Assembly: GCF_019799945.1 (NCBI RefSeq)
Contig: NZ_JABGCH010000004.1
Location: 124,001-188,000 of the forward strand
Direction of reading: 5' to 3'
DNA from: Modestobacter marinus
Lineage (GTDB): Bacteria; Actinomycetota; Actinomycetes; Mycobacteriales; Geodermatophilaceae
Length of the DNA stretch: 64,000 bases
Below are positions 54,673 to 63,207 of the stretch, in pieces. The notes below the pieces were generated by a model that was not told the origin of the DNA, ran no database searches, and worked only from the letters and a program-made list of their open reading frames with translations. The number at the start of each line of letters is the position of its first letter. The first letter of the stretch is position 1. Both the position numbers and the translations under genes were made by a program.

Positions 54673-56052
54673 ATGACCGAGCCCGTGAGCCGCCGGTCCC
54701 GGGTGGCCGCCCGGCTGCGCGCTCAGCGGTGGTGGTCCCGTCCGGCCGGTCCACCGGTCGACGACGAGTTCCCCCCACTGCCCCCGGACGCCCCGGACGC
54801 ACCCGCCTCCGAGGCGGCGGTGGGGACCGGCTGGCCCGGTGCCCTCCCGCCCTGGTTCCGGCGCGGGGTGTTCCTCGTCCTGTCCGCCATCGCACTGTTC
54901 CAGGTGCTGGAGTGGGCCTTCGCGAACCTGCGCGGCTTCCTCGGCCTGGTGTTCCTCTCCTGGCTGTTCGCGATCAGCGTCGAGCCGCTGGTCGGTGCGC
55001 TGGCCCGGCGCGGGATGCGGCGGGGCGCAGCCACCGGGCTGGTGCTGCTGGGTCTGGTCGCGCTGGTGGTGGCCTTCGGTGTCCTGTTCGGCGCGCTGTT
55101 GGTCGACCAGCTCGGCGAGCTGATCAGCGCGCTCCCCGACGCCGTCCGCAACGGCGTCGACTGGGTGAACGTCACGTTCGACACCGACTTCCGACCCGCC
55201 GACATCGTGGCGTCGCTGCAGCTGACCCCGGGGCGGGTGCAGTCCATCCTCCAGCAGCTCACACCGGGCGTCGTCGGCATCGTGACCGCCCTGATCGGGC
55301 TGCTGTTCCAGGGCTTCACGTTCCTGCTCTTCGCCTACTACATGTCCGCGGAGGGGCCCGCCCTGCGGCGCTCGGTCTCCCGGCGGTTCCCGCCCCGGCA
55401 CCAGCTGGTGATCGCCACCGTCTGGGAGATCGCGGTCCGCAAGACCGGCGGCTACGTCGTCTCCCGGCTGCTGCTCGCGCTGATCAGCGGGGTCATCACC
55501 GGCGTCGTCCTGGTGCTGCTGGACGTGCCGTACTGGCTGCCGCTGGCGATCTGGACGGGCGCGGTGTCCCAGTTCATCCCGACCATCGGCACCTACCTGG
55601 CGATCGCCGTCCCGGCGCTGATCTCGCTGTCCGGGGACCCGTCCGACGCGCTGTGGGTCGTGGTGTTCGGCATCGTCTACCAGCAGGTGGAGAACTACCT
55701 GATCGGCCCGCGGATCACCGCCCGGACCGTGGACGTGCACCCCGCGGTGGCGCTGGGCGCGGTGATCGCCGGCGCGGCGCTGTTCGGCGCGATGGGCGCA
55801 CTGGTCTCCATCCCGGTGGTCGCCGCGGTCCAGGCCGTGCTCGAGACCTACGTCCACCGGTACGAGCTGGTCGCACCCGACCACCCCGTCGTCCCGGTCG
55901 TCCCGGCCGCCAACGGGCCGGCCCCGGGGGAGGCGGCAGCTCGACCGGAGACCCCCGAGCCGACGGTGGACGGGCAGCCGGACGTGCTCCGGCCCGCGCC
56001 GGTCGCCGACGCCGAGGACCTCCCCGGCCGCGACGCCCGCGGGACGGGTTAG
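54673..56052 (+). CDS. AI-2E family transporter (PerM-like)
   Basis: A 459-residue membrane protein. A ~60-residue charged/Pro-rich N-terminus precedes about seven to eight helices. The family motifs are present: FLSWLFAISVEPLVGALARRGM, FAYYMSAEG, ISGVITGVVLVLL, QFIPTIGTYLA and the closing VFGIVYQQVENYLIGPRI (read in parts). Members export small molecules or act as Na+/H+ antiporters; substrate cannot be told. The last ~60 residues are an acidic Pro/Ala tail. ATG 54673 follows GGAGG. Confidence 0.9.
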   Translation: MTEPVSRRSRVAARLRAQRWWSRPAGPPVDDEFPPLPPDAPDAPASEAAVGTGWPGALPPWFRRGVFLVLSAIALFQVLEWAFANLRGFLGLVFLSWLFAISVEPLVGALARRGMRRGAATGLVLLGLVALVVAFGVLFGALLVDQLGELISALPDAVRNGVDWVNVTFDTDFRPADIVASLQLTPGRVQSILQQLTPGVVGIVTALIGLLFQGFTFLLFAYYMSAEGPALRRSVSRRFPPRHQLVIATVWEIAVRKTGGYVVSRLLLALISGVITGVVLVLLDVPYWLPLAIWTGAVSQFIPTIGTYLAIAVPALISLSGDPSDALWVVVFGIVYQQVENYLIGPRITARTVDVHPAVALGAVIAGAALFGAMGALVSIPVVAAVQAVLETYVHRYELVAPDHPVVPVVPAANGPAPGEAAARPETPEPTVDGQPDVLRPAPVADAEDLPGRDARGTG

Positions 56053-56055
56053 CGG

Positions 56056-57912
56056 TCAGCCCGTCGTGGCCAGCGCCCGGCTGCGCCGGTGCGCCGCCAT
56101 CCGCACGGGGGCGTCCGCGGCGCCGTACCCGTCGTAGCCGCCCAGGCGCTGGACCACCACCAGGAACACGCGGTCGCCGAGGACCCGCGTGACCAGCTGC
56201 AGCCAGCGGCCGTGCTCGTCCTCGTCGTAGAGCAGCCCGAGCTCGCGGACCGCGGCCAGCAGCTCGGCCGCGAGGTCGTAGCGGGCGTCGAGGTCGTCGG
56301 CGTAGTTGTCCGGGATCGTCAGCAGGGGCGCCCCCGCGGCCCGCGCGGCCCGGGCCGTGGCGACGACGTCCGCGCTGGTGAAGGCGACGTACTGCGGGTC
56401 GGGCACGCCGGGCGCCCAGGTGCCCCGGCGCAGCGCGCTGACGCTGAGCGCCAGCCGGACGGCGCGGGCCGGGTCGCTCACCGCGCGGGTGCGCACCAGG
56501 CCGAAGGGCGCGGCGAACTCGCCGACCGCCTGCGGCTCCAGGCCCAGCACCGCCCGGTAGAACAGCGCCGCCTCGTCGAAGGAGTCGAACGGCTGGGTCA
56601 GCCCCACGTGGTCCACGCCGGTGACCCCGGCACCGGCGCCGGCGGGGGAGCCGGTCGGGAGGAAGTCGGCGGGCCAGCCGTCGGGAACGGTGCGAGTGAA
56701 GAACACCTGCGTCCCGTCGGGGGCCGCGACCGCCGACAGGTCGGCCTCGGTGGCGCCGCGGGTGCGGGGCAGCACCGGCGCCTTGAGGCACTCGGCACGC
56801 TGCGCGGACCGCGGCGGGTCGGCGCTCTCCAGGCCCAGGGCGGCGACCGACGCCACCCCGGTCGCCGACGGCCGGACGACGGAGGCGTTGAGCAGCACCC
56901 GCGCCCGCCCCTGCTCCCACAGCTGCACCGGCTTGGATCGGTGCTGCCCGGTGTGGGTGAAGCCCAGCCCGGCCAGCGCCGCCGCGACCTCGGGCCCGGA
57001 CACCCCGTCCACGGCGAGCTCGGTGAACGACCAGCCGGTCAGCGCCGGGGCGGGCGGCGCGACCGCGAGCTCCGCGTCCCCGCGGCGGGCGGCGAGCTGC
57101 TCCTGCAGCCACAGCAGCGAGCGCATCGCGTCCACGGCCGTGCGGGCCGGGTCGGACTGCCGGTAGACGTCGTTGAAGACCTCGAGCGACAGCGGGCCGG
57201 TGTAGCCGGCGGCGAGCACCGAGTTCAGGAAGGCGGCCAGGTCGAAGGCGCCCTGCCCGGGGAACAGCCGGTGGTGCCGGCTCCACTGCAGCACGTCCAT
57301 CTGCAGCTGCGGCGCGTCGGCGAGCTGGAGGAAGAACAGCTTGTCGGCGGGGACGGCGGCGAACCCGGCCGGGTCCCCGCCGCGGGAGAGCACGTGGAAG
57401 CTGTCCAGGCACAGCCCGAGCGCGGGGGAGTCCGCGCGCCGGACGGCGTCCCAGGACCGGTCCCAGGTGGAGACGTGCGTACCCCAGGCCAGCGCCTCGT
57501 AGGCGATCCGCAGCCCCCGCTCGCCCGCGCGCTCAGCGACCGCGGCCAGCTGCCCGGCGAGCTGGTCGGGGTCAGCGACCGCGTCGGCGGCCACCGAGGA
57601 GCACACCAGCACCGTCGTCGTCCCCAGCTGCTCCATCACGTCGAACTTCCGCTCGGCCCGGCGCAGGTTGCGGGCGAACCGCGCCGGGTCGGTGGAGTCC
57701 AGGTCCCGGAAGGGCTGGTACAGGTCGATCGACAGCCCGAGGTCGGCGCAGCGGGCCGCCAGCTCGGCCGGTGACCACGGCGCGGCGACGAGGTCGGGCT
57801 CGAAGACCTCGATGCCGTCGAACCCGGCGGCCGCCGCGGCGCCCAGCTTGTCCTCCAGCGTGCCGGACAGGCAGACGGTGGCAACCGCGCGGCGGAACGG
57901 CCGGTCAGACAC
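56056..57912 (-). CDS. qsuB: 3-dehydroshikimate dehydratase (bifunctional isomerase/HPPD-like, QsuB type)
   Basis: A 618-residue two-domain protein. Residues 1-280 form an AP-endonuclease-2 TIM barrel with metal-site motifs FDGIEVFEPD, AYEALAWGTHVSTW, LCLDSFHVLSRG and SLEVFNDVYRQ. Residues ~290-618 are a 4-hydroxyphenylpyruvate-dioxygenase-like VOC fold (TGVDHVGLTQPFDSFDEA, GAPLLTIPDNYADD). This fusion is typical of actinobacterial QsuB, which converts 3-dehydroshikimate to protocatechuate. GTG 57912 overlaps the preceding gene's stop by eight bases. No pca genes are in the window. Confidence 0.93.
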   Translation of the reverse strand: MSDRPFRRAVATVCLSGTLEDKLGAAAAAGFDGIEVFEPDLVAAPWSPAELAARCADLGLSIDLYQPFRDLDSTDPARFARNLRRAERKFDVMEQLGTTTVLVCSSVAADAVADPDQLAGQLAAVAERAGERGLRIAYEALAWGTHVSTWDRSWDAVRRADSPALGLCLDSFHVLSRGGDPAGFAAVPADKLFFLQLADAPQLQMDVLQWSRHHRLFPGQGAFDLAAFLNSVLAAGYTGPLSLEVFNDVYRQSDPARTAVDAMRSLLWLQEQLAARRGDAELAVAPPAPALTGWSFTELAVDGVSGPEVAAALAGLGFTHTGQHRSKPVQLWEQGRARVLLNASVVRPSATGVASVAALGLESADPPRSAQRAECLKAPVLPRTRGATEADLSAVAAPDGTQVFFTRTVPDGWPADFLPTGSPAGAGAGVTGVDHVGLTQPFDSFDEAALFYRAVLGLEPQAVGEFAAPFGLVRTRAVSDPARAVRLALSVSALRRGTWAPGVPDPQYVAFTSADVVATARAARAAGAPLLTIPDNYADDLDARYDLAAELLAAVRELGLLYDEDEHGRWLQLVTRVLGDRVFLVVVQRLGGYDGYGAADAPVRMAAHRRSRALATTG

Positions 57913-58792
57913 GCGCGTCCACCCCCGGCTCGGCGACCAGCGTGGCGAAGTGGGCCCGCATCCGCTCGGCGTCCGGCTCCAGGCCGGTGAACAGGCGGAA
58001 GGCGTCGACCGCCTGGTAGACGGCCATGCCGCCGCCGTCCAGCACCCGGCAGCCCAGCGCGCGGGCGGTGCGCACCAGCTCGGTCTCCAGCGGCCGGTAG
58101 ACCACGTCGGCGACCCACAGGGCCGGGCGCAGCAGCGCCGTGGGCACGGGGAGGCCGGGGTGCGCGACCATCCCGGTGGGGGTGGCGTGCACGAGGCCGT
58201 CGGCGGCGCTCACCGCGGCGTCCAGGCCGGTCAGGTCCCCGCCGCGCGCCCGGTCGGCGCCGAACCGGTCGGCGAGCGCCCCGGCCAGCGCGCCGGCGCG
58301 CTGGCCGTCGACGTCCAGGACGGTGAGCCGGCCGGTGCCCAGGGTCAGCAGCGCGTGCGCCACGGCCGCCCCCGCCCCGCCGGCGCCGAGCAGCACCACC
58401 CGGTCGGTGGGGACGTCGGCGAGCCCCCGGTCGAAGGACCGGGCGAAGCCGGACCAGTCGGTGTTGTGGCCGATCGCGCGGCCGTCGGTGAGGACGACGG
58501 TGTTCACCGCACCCAGGGCCGCCGCGTCCGGGGAGAGCTCGTCGAGGTGCTCCAGCACGAGCTGCTTGCACGGGTGGGTGACGTTCAGGCCGTCGAAGCC
58601 GAGCAGCCGCGCGGCGGTCAGCAGCTCCCCGACGGCGGTCGCCGGGAGCCCCAACACGTCGAGGTCGAGGCGGCGGTACAGGTAGCGGACGCCGAGCTCG
58701 TCGGCCTCCTGCTCGTGCAGGGCCGGGGTCAGCGAGGGGCCGATGCCGCTGCCGATCAGACCGACCAGGAAGCCGGGGGAGCTGAGGGACAC
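57905..58792 (-). CDS. shikimate/quinate dehydrogenase
   Basis: A 295-residue enzyme of the AroE/QsuD family. Substrate motif is SGIGPSLTPALHEQEA (15-30), catalytic Lys lies in FDGLNVTHPCKQLV, Asp in AIGHNTDWSGFARSF, and the nucleotide loop is GAGGAGAAVAHAL. The substrate stretch GPSLTP and gene context favour a catabolic NAD-dependent quinate/shikimate dehydrogenase over a biosynthetic AroE. GTG 58792 follows GGAGG. It is first in the operon with qsuB. Confidence 0.9.
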   Translation of the reverse strand: MSLSSPGFLVGLIGSGIGPSLTPALHEQEADELGVRYLYRRLDLDVLGLPATAVGELLTAARLLGFDGLNVTHPCKQLVLEHLDELSPDAAALGAVNTVVLTDGRAIGHNTDWSGFARSFDRGLADVPTDRVVLLGAGGAGAAVAHALLTLGTGRLTVLDVDGQRAGALAGALADRFGADRARGGDLTGLDAAVSAADGLVHATPTGMVAHPGLPVPTALLRPALWVADVVYRPLETELVRTARALGCRVLDGGGMAVYQAVDAFRLFTGLEPDAERMRAHFATLVAEPGVDARV

Positions 58793-58812
58793 GAGCGGAC
58801 CTCCGCGTCTGT

Positions 58813-58822
58813 ACCAGTTGGT
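58813..58822. promoter_or_regulatory. ACCAGTTGGT box before the qsu operon and tetR
   Basis: An ACCA-N2-TGGT near-palindrome, 20 bases upstream of the shikimate dehydrogenase start. The same 10-mer occurs at 60171-60180 before the transporter gene. It is a candidate TetR half-site. Confidence 0.6.
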
Positions 58823-58944
58823 GAGTTGTGTCTCAGGGGACCACAGGATCCGGGCGGGCGCCAGCCCCCGTCCCGGACGATGCCCGGGGCGTCGAGCTCC
58901 GTCGCCCGTAGGCTCAGGGGCGACGCCGACCGTGGAGGAAAGCC

Positions 58945-59619
58945 GTGACCGCCCAGCCGACCGACGCCGCGCCGCCCGACGAGGCGGCGCCGCCCGGCGA
59001 GCGGATCCGCGACGCCGAGCGGACGAAGGCCGACATCCTCACCGTCGCGACCCGGGAGTTCGCCGACCGCGGCTACGCCGGTGCGCGGATCAACGAGATC
59101 GCCGACAAGACCAGCACCACCAAGCGGATGATCTACTACTACTTCGGCGGCAAGGAGCAGCTCTACATCGCCGTCCTGGAGCAGGCCTACAGCCGGATCC
59201 GCAGCCTGGAGCAGCAGCTCGACGTCGAGCACCTCGACCCGGTCGAGGCGATCCGCGAGCTGGCCGGGCTCACCTTCGACCACCACGAGTCGCACCCGGA
59301 CTTCATCCGGCTGGTCAGCATCGAGAACATCCACCGCGCCGAGCACATCGCCCGCTCGGAGGTCCTCTCCGGCCTGGCGAACCCCGCGCTGGACGTGCTG
59401 GAGGCGATCCTGCGGCGGGGCTGGGCGGCCGGCGTCTTCCGTGAGGACGTCGACGCGCTGGACGTGCACCAGGTGATCAGCGGCTTCTGCGTCTTCCGGA
59501 CGGCGAACCGGCACACCTTCGGCGCGATCTTCGGCCGCGACATGCTGGACCCGGCCCGCCGGGAGCACCAGCGGCGGCTGCTCGGCGACCTCGTCGTCGC
59601 CTACCTCACCGCCTGCTGA
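58945..59619 (+). CDS. TetR-family transcriptional regulator of the quinate/shikimate locus
   Basis: A 224-residue regulator. The TetR HTH is at residues 25-72 (DILTVATREFADRGYAGARINEIADKT, TKRMIYYYFGGKEQLY, read in parts), followed by a helical ligand domain (TetR_C_33-like). GTG 58945 follows GGAGGAA. It is divergent from the dehydrogenase/dehydratase operon. A TetR in this place replaces the LysR-type QsuR known in Corynebacterium; ligand is probably shikimate, quinate or an aromatic product. Confidence 0.9.
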   Translation: MTAQPTDAAPPDEAAPPGERIRDAERTKADILTVATREFADRGYAGARINEIADKTSTTKRMIYYYFGGKEQLYIAVLEQAYSRIRSLEQQLDVEHLDPVEAIRELAGLTFDHHESHPDFIRLVSIENIHRAEHIARSEVLSGLANPALDVLEAILRRGWAAGVFREDVDALDVHQVISGFCVFRTANRHTFGAIFGRDMLDPARREHQRRLLGDLVVAYLTAC

Positions 59620-59745
59620 GGACGGCGGCGACCGGAACGGGTCCTGGTGAAACGGGTCCTGGTGACCGGTAGGGCGGAGCGGCCGAGCGGCGATGGCCCG
59701 TCCCCGGCGCCGACCGGGCGCCGGTGTCCACCCGGGACCGAGTCG

Positions 59746-59901
59746 TCAGGGCCGGTCGGTGAGGACCTCGGCGCCGTGGAGCGCTGCGAGCGCGATGATC
59801 CGGTCCGGATCGGGCCCGACGGCGCCGATCGTCAGCAGCTCCCCGAGGGACCAGTACGCCGGAGCCTGGTCGAGGCGAACGGTGAACGGCTGTGGAGTCA
59901 T
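59746..59901 (-). CDS. short protein, apparent internally deleted cupin remnant
   Basis: A 51-residue product. Its first ~28 residues (PQPFTVRLDQAPAYWSLGELL) look like the start of cupin proteins found in aromatic-acid loci, and its last ~20 (GPDPDRIIALAALHGAEVL) like their C-terminal helix, so the beta-barrel core would be missing. ATG 59901 has a perfect AGGAGG seven bases upstream, so it may still be translated. Either a decayed gene or a genuine miniprotein; family resemblance is from memory. Confidence 0.5.
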   Translation of the reverse strand: MTPQPFTVRLDQAPAYWSLGELLTIGAVGPDPDRIIALAALHGAEVLTDRP

Positions 59902-60349
59902 GATCGCCTCCTGTAGCGCGAGACGCTGCTGGCAGCGGTCCCGCATGTCCTCCAGGTCGTCGAGTCCCCGCGTGGGCCCGTCGGGTCGGTCGCCGCTGCG
60001 TGCACGTGCAGGAGGAGTCGGCAGGGCGCCACACCTGTCCGGCGTCTGCGCGCTCCGTCCCCGGCCGTCATTTCGACCCGGCCCTGACCTGCGACTCCGG
60101 GCCACCGTCGACAGCAGTCCGCGGGGGCACTTGACACGGTGACCCGGGTCACCTCACCATCTGGTACGTAACCAGTTGGTACATAGCCGCTGGACGAGCT
60201 CCTGCCCGAGAGGGCGGGCGTGTGGCAGCCGGGGACCCCGGCGGCCGCGCGAACAGCCCTGCACCGCCGCACCGCTGTCCGACCGGGCCCGTCCCGGTCG
60301 CCCACCCGGCAGCCTTGCCCGCTGCCGCCGGCACCCCAGGAGACCTGAC
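59902..60349 (+). other. intergenic region upstream of the MHS transporter
   Basis: This 448-bp stretch carries the TTGACA promoter, a nested palindrome and two TetR-like boxes at 60131-60180. The remainder (59902-60130 and 60181-60349) shows open frames only by GC bias and no supported gene. Confidence 0.55.
60131..60180 (+). promoter_or_regulatory. promoter/operator of the MHS transporter
   Basis: TTGACA at 60131-60136 is a perfect -35. A perfect 16-bp palindrome GGTGACCCGGGTCACC (60138-60153) fills most of the spacer. Two ACCA-N2-TGGT boxes follow, ACCATCTGGT (60156-60165) and ACCAGTTGGT (60171-60180), 15 bp apart. The -10 element probably lies within the first box but is not consensus. 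Binding of the TetR protein at the boxes, and of another regulator at the palindrome, is inferred. Confidence 0.65.
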
Positions 60350-61702
60350 ATGAACCCGACCCCCGCGCCGCCCGGCGGGACCGTGCCGGAGCGCACACCG
60401 CGCAAGGCCGCCCTCGCCAGCTTCGTCGGCAGCATGCTCGAGTACTACGACTTCTTCATCTACGGCGCCGCTGCGGGCCTGGTGTTCCCGCAGGTGTTCT
60501 TCCCGGAGAACGACCCGGCCACCGGCACGCTGCTCTCGCTGGCCACCTTCGGCGTCGCCTACGTGGCCCGCCCGCTCGGCGCCGTGGTCATCGGGCACTT
60601 CGGTGACGTGCTCGGCCGCAAGAAGATGCTGGTGCTGACGCTGCTGCTGATGGGCGTCTCGACGTTCGCGATCGGTCTGATCCCGTCCTACGCCGTCATC
60701 GGCGTGGCTGCCCCCATCCTGCTCGTGCTGATGCGCGTCCTGCAGGGGCTGTCGGCTGCCGGCGAGCAGAGCGGCGCCAACTCGATGACGCTGGAGCACG
60801 CACCGGAGGGTCGCCGCGGCTTCTTCACCAGCTTCACCCTCCAGGGCACCCAGGCCGGCCTGATCCTGGCCAACCTGGTCTTCCTCCCGATCGCGCTGCT
60901 GCCGGAGGACCAGCTGCTGAGCTGGGGCTGGCGGATCCCGTTCTTCCTGTCGGCCGTCGTCGTCGCGGTCGGCTACTGGGTGCGCCGCTCGCTGCCCGAG
61001 ACCCCGGAGTTCGAGCGGGTCGAGCAGGAGCACACCGTCGCCAAGCTGCCCGTCGCCGTCCTGTTCCGCGACCACTGGGCCGCGGTGCTGCGGGTCGTGC
61101 TGTGTGCGCTCGTCTCCGTGGTGAGCACGATCGTCGGCACCTGGTCGCTGGCGCACGGCACCAACGTCGTGGGCATGGAGCGCTCGACCCTGCTGTGGAT
61201 GGTCATCGCGGCCAACGTGGTCGCGATCGGCACCCTGCCGCTGTGGGCGATCCTGTCCGACCGGATCGGCCGCCGTCCGGTGTTCGCCTTCGGGGCGCTG
61301 GGCTCCGCCGTGGCGGTCTTCCCGTTCCTGTGGGCGTTGCAGCAGGGCAACGTCGGGCTGGTCTTCCTCTTCGGCATCCTGCTCTCCGGCGTCACGTACT
61401 CCGCGGCCAACGGCATCTGGCCTTCCCTGTACGGCGAGATGTTCGACACCCGGGTCCGGTACTCCGGCATGGCGATCGGCACCCAGATCGGCTTCGCGCT
61501 CGGCGGCTTCTCCCCGGCGATCGCGGCCGGCATCGTCGGCGAGGGGCCCAACGGCTGGCTGCCGGTGGCCTACCTGACCGCCGGGGCGGCCGTCATCGCC
61601 GGGCTGTGCGCTCTCACCGCCCGCGAGACGGCGCACATCCCGCTGGAGCAGCTCGGCCGGCCGGACGCCACCCCGCGCGACCGTCAGCTCACCCACGCCT
61701 GA
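60350..61702 (+). CDS. MHS-family MFS transporter (shikimate/quinate-type)
   Basis: A 450-residue transporter of the metabolite:H+ symporter family (ShiA/KgtP-like) with 12 predicted helices. Typical motifs are SFVGSMLEYYDFFIYG at the start, GHFGDVLGRKKMLVLTLLLMG, RVLQGLSAAGEQSGA and LSDRIGRRPVF. Location beside quinate/shikimate genes and a shared operator box point to shikimate, quinate or protocatechuate uptake. ATG 60350 follows AGGAG. Confidence 0.92.
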   Translation: MNPTPAPPGGTVPERTPRKAALASFVGSMLEYYDFFIYGAAAGLVFPQVFFPENDPATGTLLSLATFGVAYVARPLGAVVIGHFGDVLGRKKMLVLTLLLMGVSTFAIGLIPSYAVIGVAAPILLVLMRVLQGLSAAGEQSGANSMTLEHAPEGRRGFFTSFTLQGTQAGLILANLVFLPIALLPEDQLLSWGWRIPFFLSAVVVAVGYWVRRSLPETPEFERVEQEHTVAKLPVAVLFRDHWAAVLRVVLCALVSVVSTIVGTWSLAHGTNVVGMERSTLLWMVIAANVVAIGTLPLWAILSDRIGRRPVFAFGALGSAVAVFPFLWALQQGNVGLVFLFGILLSGVTYSAANGIWPSLYGEMFDTRVRYSGMAIGTQIGFALGGFSPAIAAGIVGEGPNGWLPVAYLTAGAAVIAGLCALTARETAHIPLEQLGRPDATPRDRQLTHA

Positions 61703-61710
61703 GACCGACC

Positions 61711-61743
61711 GACGGGGCCCCGGCCGACGGCCGGGGCCCCGTC
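61711..61743 (+). terminator. hairpin after the MHS transporter gene
   Basis: A perfect 15-bp GC stem (61711-61725 with 61729-61743), loop GAC, lies 8 bases after the transporter stop and 21 before the esterase start. It probably lowers read-through into the esterase gene. Confidence 0.78.
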
Positions 61744-61764
61744 CCGTGCACGGTGGAGGAACCC

Positions 61765-63207
61765 ATGTCCCACGTCGTCCGCCTCTCCTCCGGGGAGGTC
61801 GCCGGCCGCCTCGACGGCGGGGTCGGCAGCTGGCGCGGCATCCCCTACGCGACGGCGGCGCGGTTCGCGCCGGCCGGTCCGGTGGTGCCGTGGTCCGGTG
61901 TCCGGGACGCCACCGGACCCGGCCCCGTCGGGCTGCAGTGGGCCGTCGGCGGCGGGCTGGTCGGTACCGAGGACTGCCTGACCCTCGACGTGTACGCACC
62001 CGCGGAGGCGACCGTGCCGCTGCCCGTGCTGTTCTGGGTGCACGGCGGTGCCTTCGTGACCGGCGCGGCCGCGGACTACGACGGCTCCGTGCTGGCCGCC
62101 GCGGGCCCGTGCGTGGTTGTCGCGGTCAGCTACCGGCTGGGCCCGTTCGGCTTCCTGCAGCTCGGCACACCCGAGGACCCCGAGCCGAGCCCGGCGATGA
62201 CCGACCTGCTCGCCGCGCTGGACTGGGTCCAGCGCGAGGTCGGCCGCTTCGGCGGCGACGCGGGGCGGCTGACCCTGGCCGGCCAGTCGGCCGGCGCCAG
62301 CTTGGTCTGCGCGCTGCTCGCCGCGGACGCCGGCCGCCGCACCCGGGCCGCGGTCGCGTTGTCGGTCGGGGGGCCGCCGCTGGAGGCGGCCGAGGCGGTC
62401 GACGTCGCCGGCTGGGTCCTCGCCGAGCTGGGCCTGGCGCGGGAGGACCGCACCGCCCTGCGCGACGTGCCCGCCGTTGCGGTGATGGACGCGGCCCGCC
62501 GGGTGGCGCGCGCCAGCGACCGGGTGGGCGGAGCGGTCTTCGCCCCGGTGGTCGACGGCACGGTCCTGCCCGCGCGGCCGGCCGACGTGGTGGCGTCGGG
62601 CGCCCTCCGGGACGTCCCCGTGTGGTTCGGCTCCTGCCGGGACGAGATGACGTCGCTGCTGACCGCCGGCACCGACGGCGCCACCGCGGTGGCCCGCCGC
62701 CGGGTCGGCGCAGCGCGGTTCGACCGGCTGCTGGAGGTCTACGCGCGCACCGCGCGGCCGGGGGAGGACCCGCTGCGGTCGCTGCTGACCGACGAGATGT
62801 GGCTGGAGCCGGTCCGGGAGCTGGCCCTCGCGCAGACCGCCGCCGGCGGCCGGGCCTGGCTGAGCCGGTGGGACCACGCGCCGTCGCTGCCGCCGTTCGA
62901 CGCGCTCGGCCCCACGCACGGCGCGGACAACGCCTGCCTCTGGGCGGCTCCGCCGCGGTTCGTGGAGCGGCCGCTGCTCACCCGGCCGGGCGGGCCGATG
63001 AGCCCGGCCGACCGCACGGTGACCGAGGCCCTCCACGAGGCGGTGCTGGGCACGGTCCGCACCGGGTCACCGGCCGCAGGGCTGCTGGCGGACTGGCCGA
63101 CCTACCGGCCGGACGCCCACTGCACCGCGGTGTTCGACGCGGTGCCACGCGTGGTGGCCGACCCCGCCGCGCAGCGCCGCCGGGCGTGGGCCGACCTCAG
63201 CGGCTGA
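61765..63207 (+). CDS. type-B carboxylesterase
   Basis: A 480-residue serine esterase of the carboxylesterase/cholinesterase family. Oxyanion motif is VHGGAF (92-97), family segment is EDCLTLDVYAP, nucleophile elbow GQSAGA has Ser175, and the His region is GPTHGADNACLW. There is no signal peptide, so it acts inside the cell. Next to a quinate/shikimate pathway, hydrolysis of plant hydroxycinnamoyl esters such as chlorogenate is a reasonable guess. ATG 61765 follows GGAGGA. Its end overlaps the minus-strand MFS gene by 11 bases. Confidence 0.9.
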   Translation: MSHVVRLSSGEVAGRLDGGVGSWRGIPYATAARFAPAGPVVPWSGVRDATGPGPVGLQWAVGGGLVGTEDCLTLDVYAPAEATVPLPVLFWVHGGAFVTGAAADYDGSVLAAAGPCVVVAVSYRLGPFGFLQLGTPEDPEPSPAMTDLLAALDWVQREVGRFGGDAGRLTLAGQSAGASLVCALLAADAGRRTRAAVALSVGGPPLEAAEAVDVAGWVLAELGLAREDRTALRDVPAVAVMDAARRVARASDRVGGAVFAPVVDGTVLPARPADVVASGALRDVPVWFGSCRDEMTSLLTAGTDGATAVARRRVGAARFDRLLEVYARTARPGEDPLRSLLTDEMWLEPVRELALAQTAAGGRAWLSRWDHAPSLPPFDALGPTHGADNACLWAAPPRFVERPLLTRPGGPMSPADRTVTEALHEAVLGTVRTGSPAAGLLADWPTYRPDAHCTAVFDAVPRVVADPAAQRRRAWADLSG

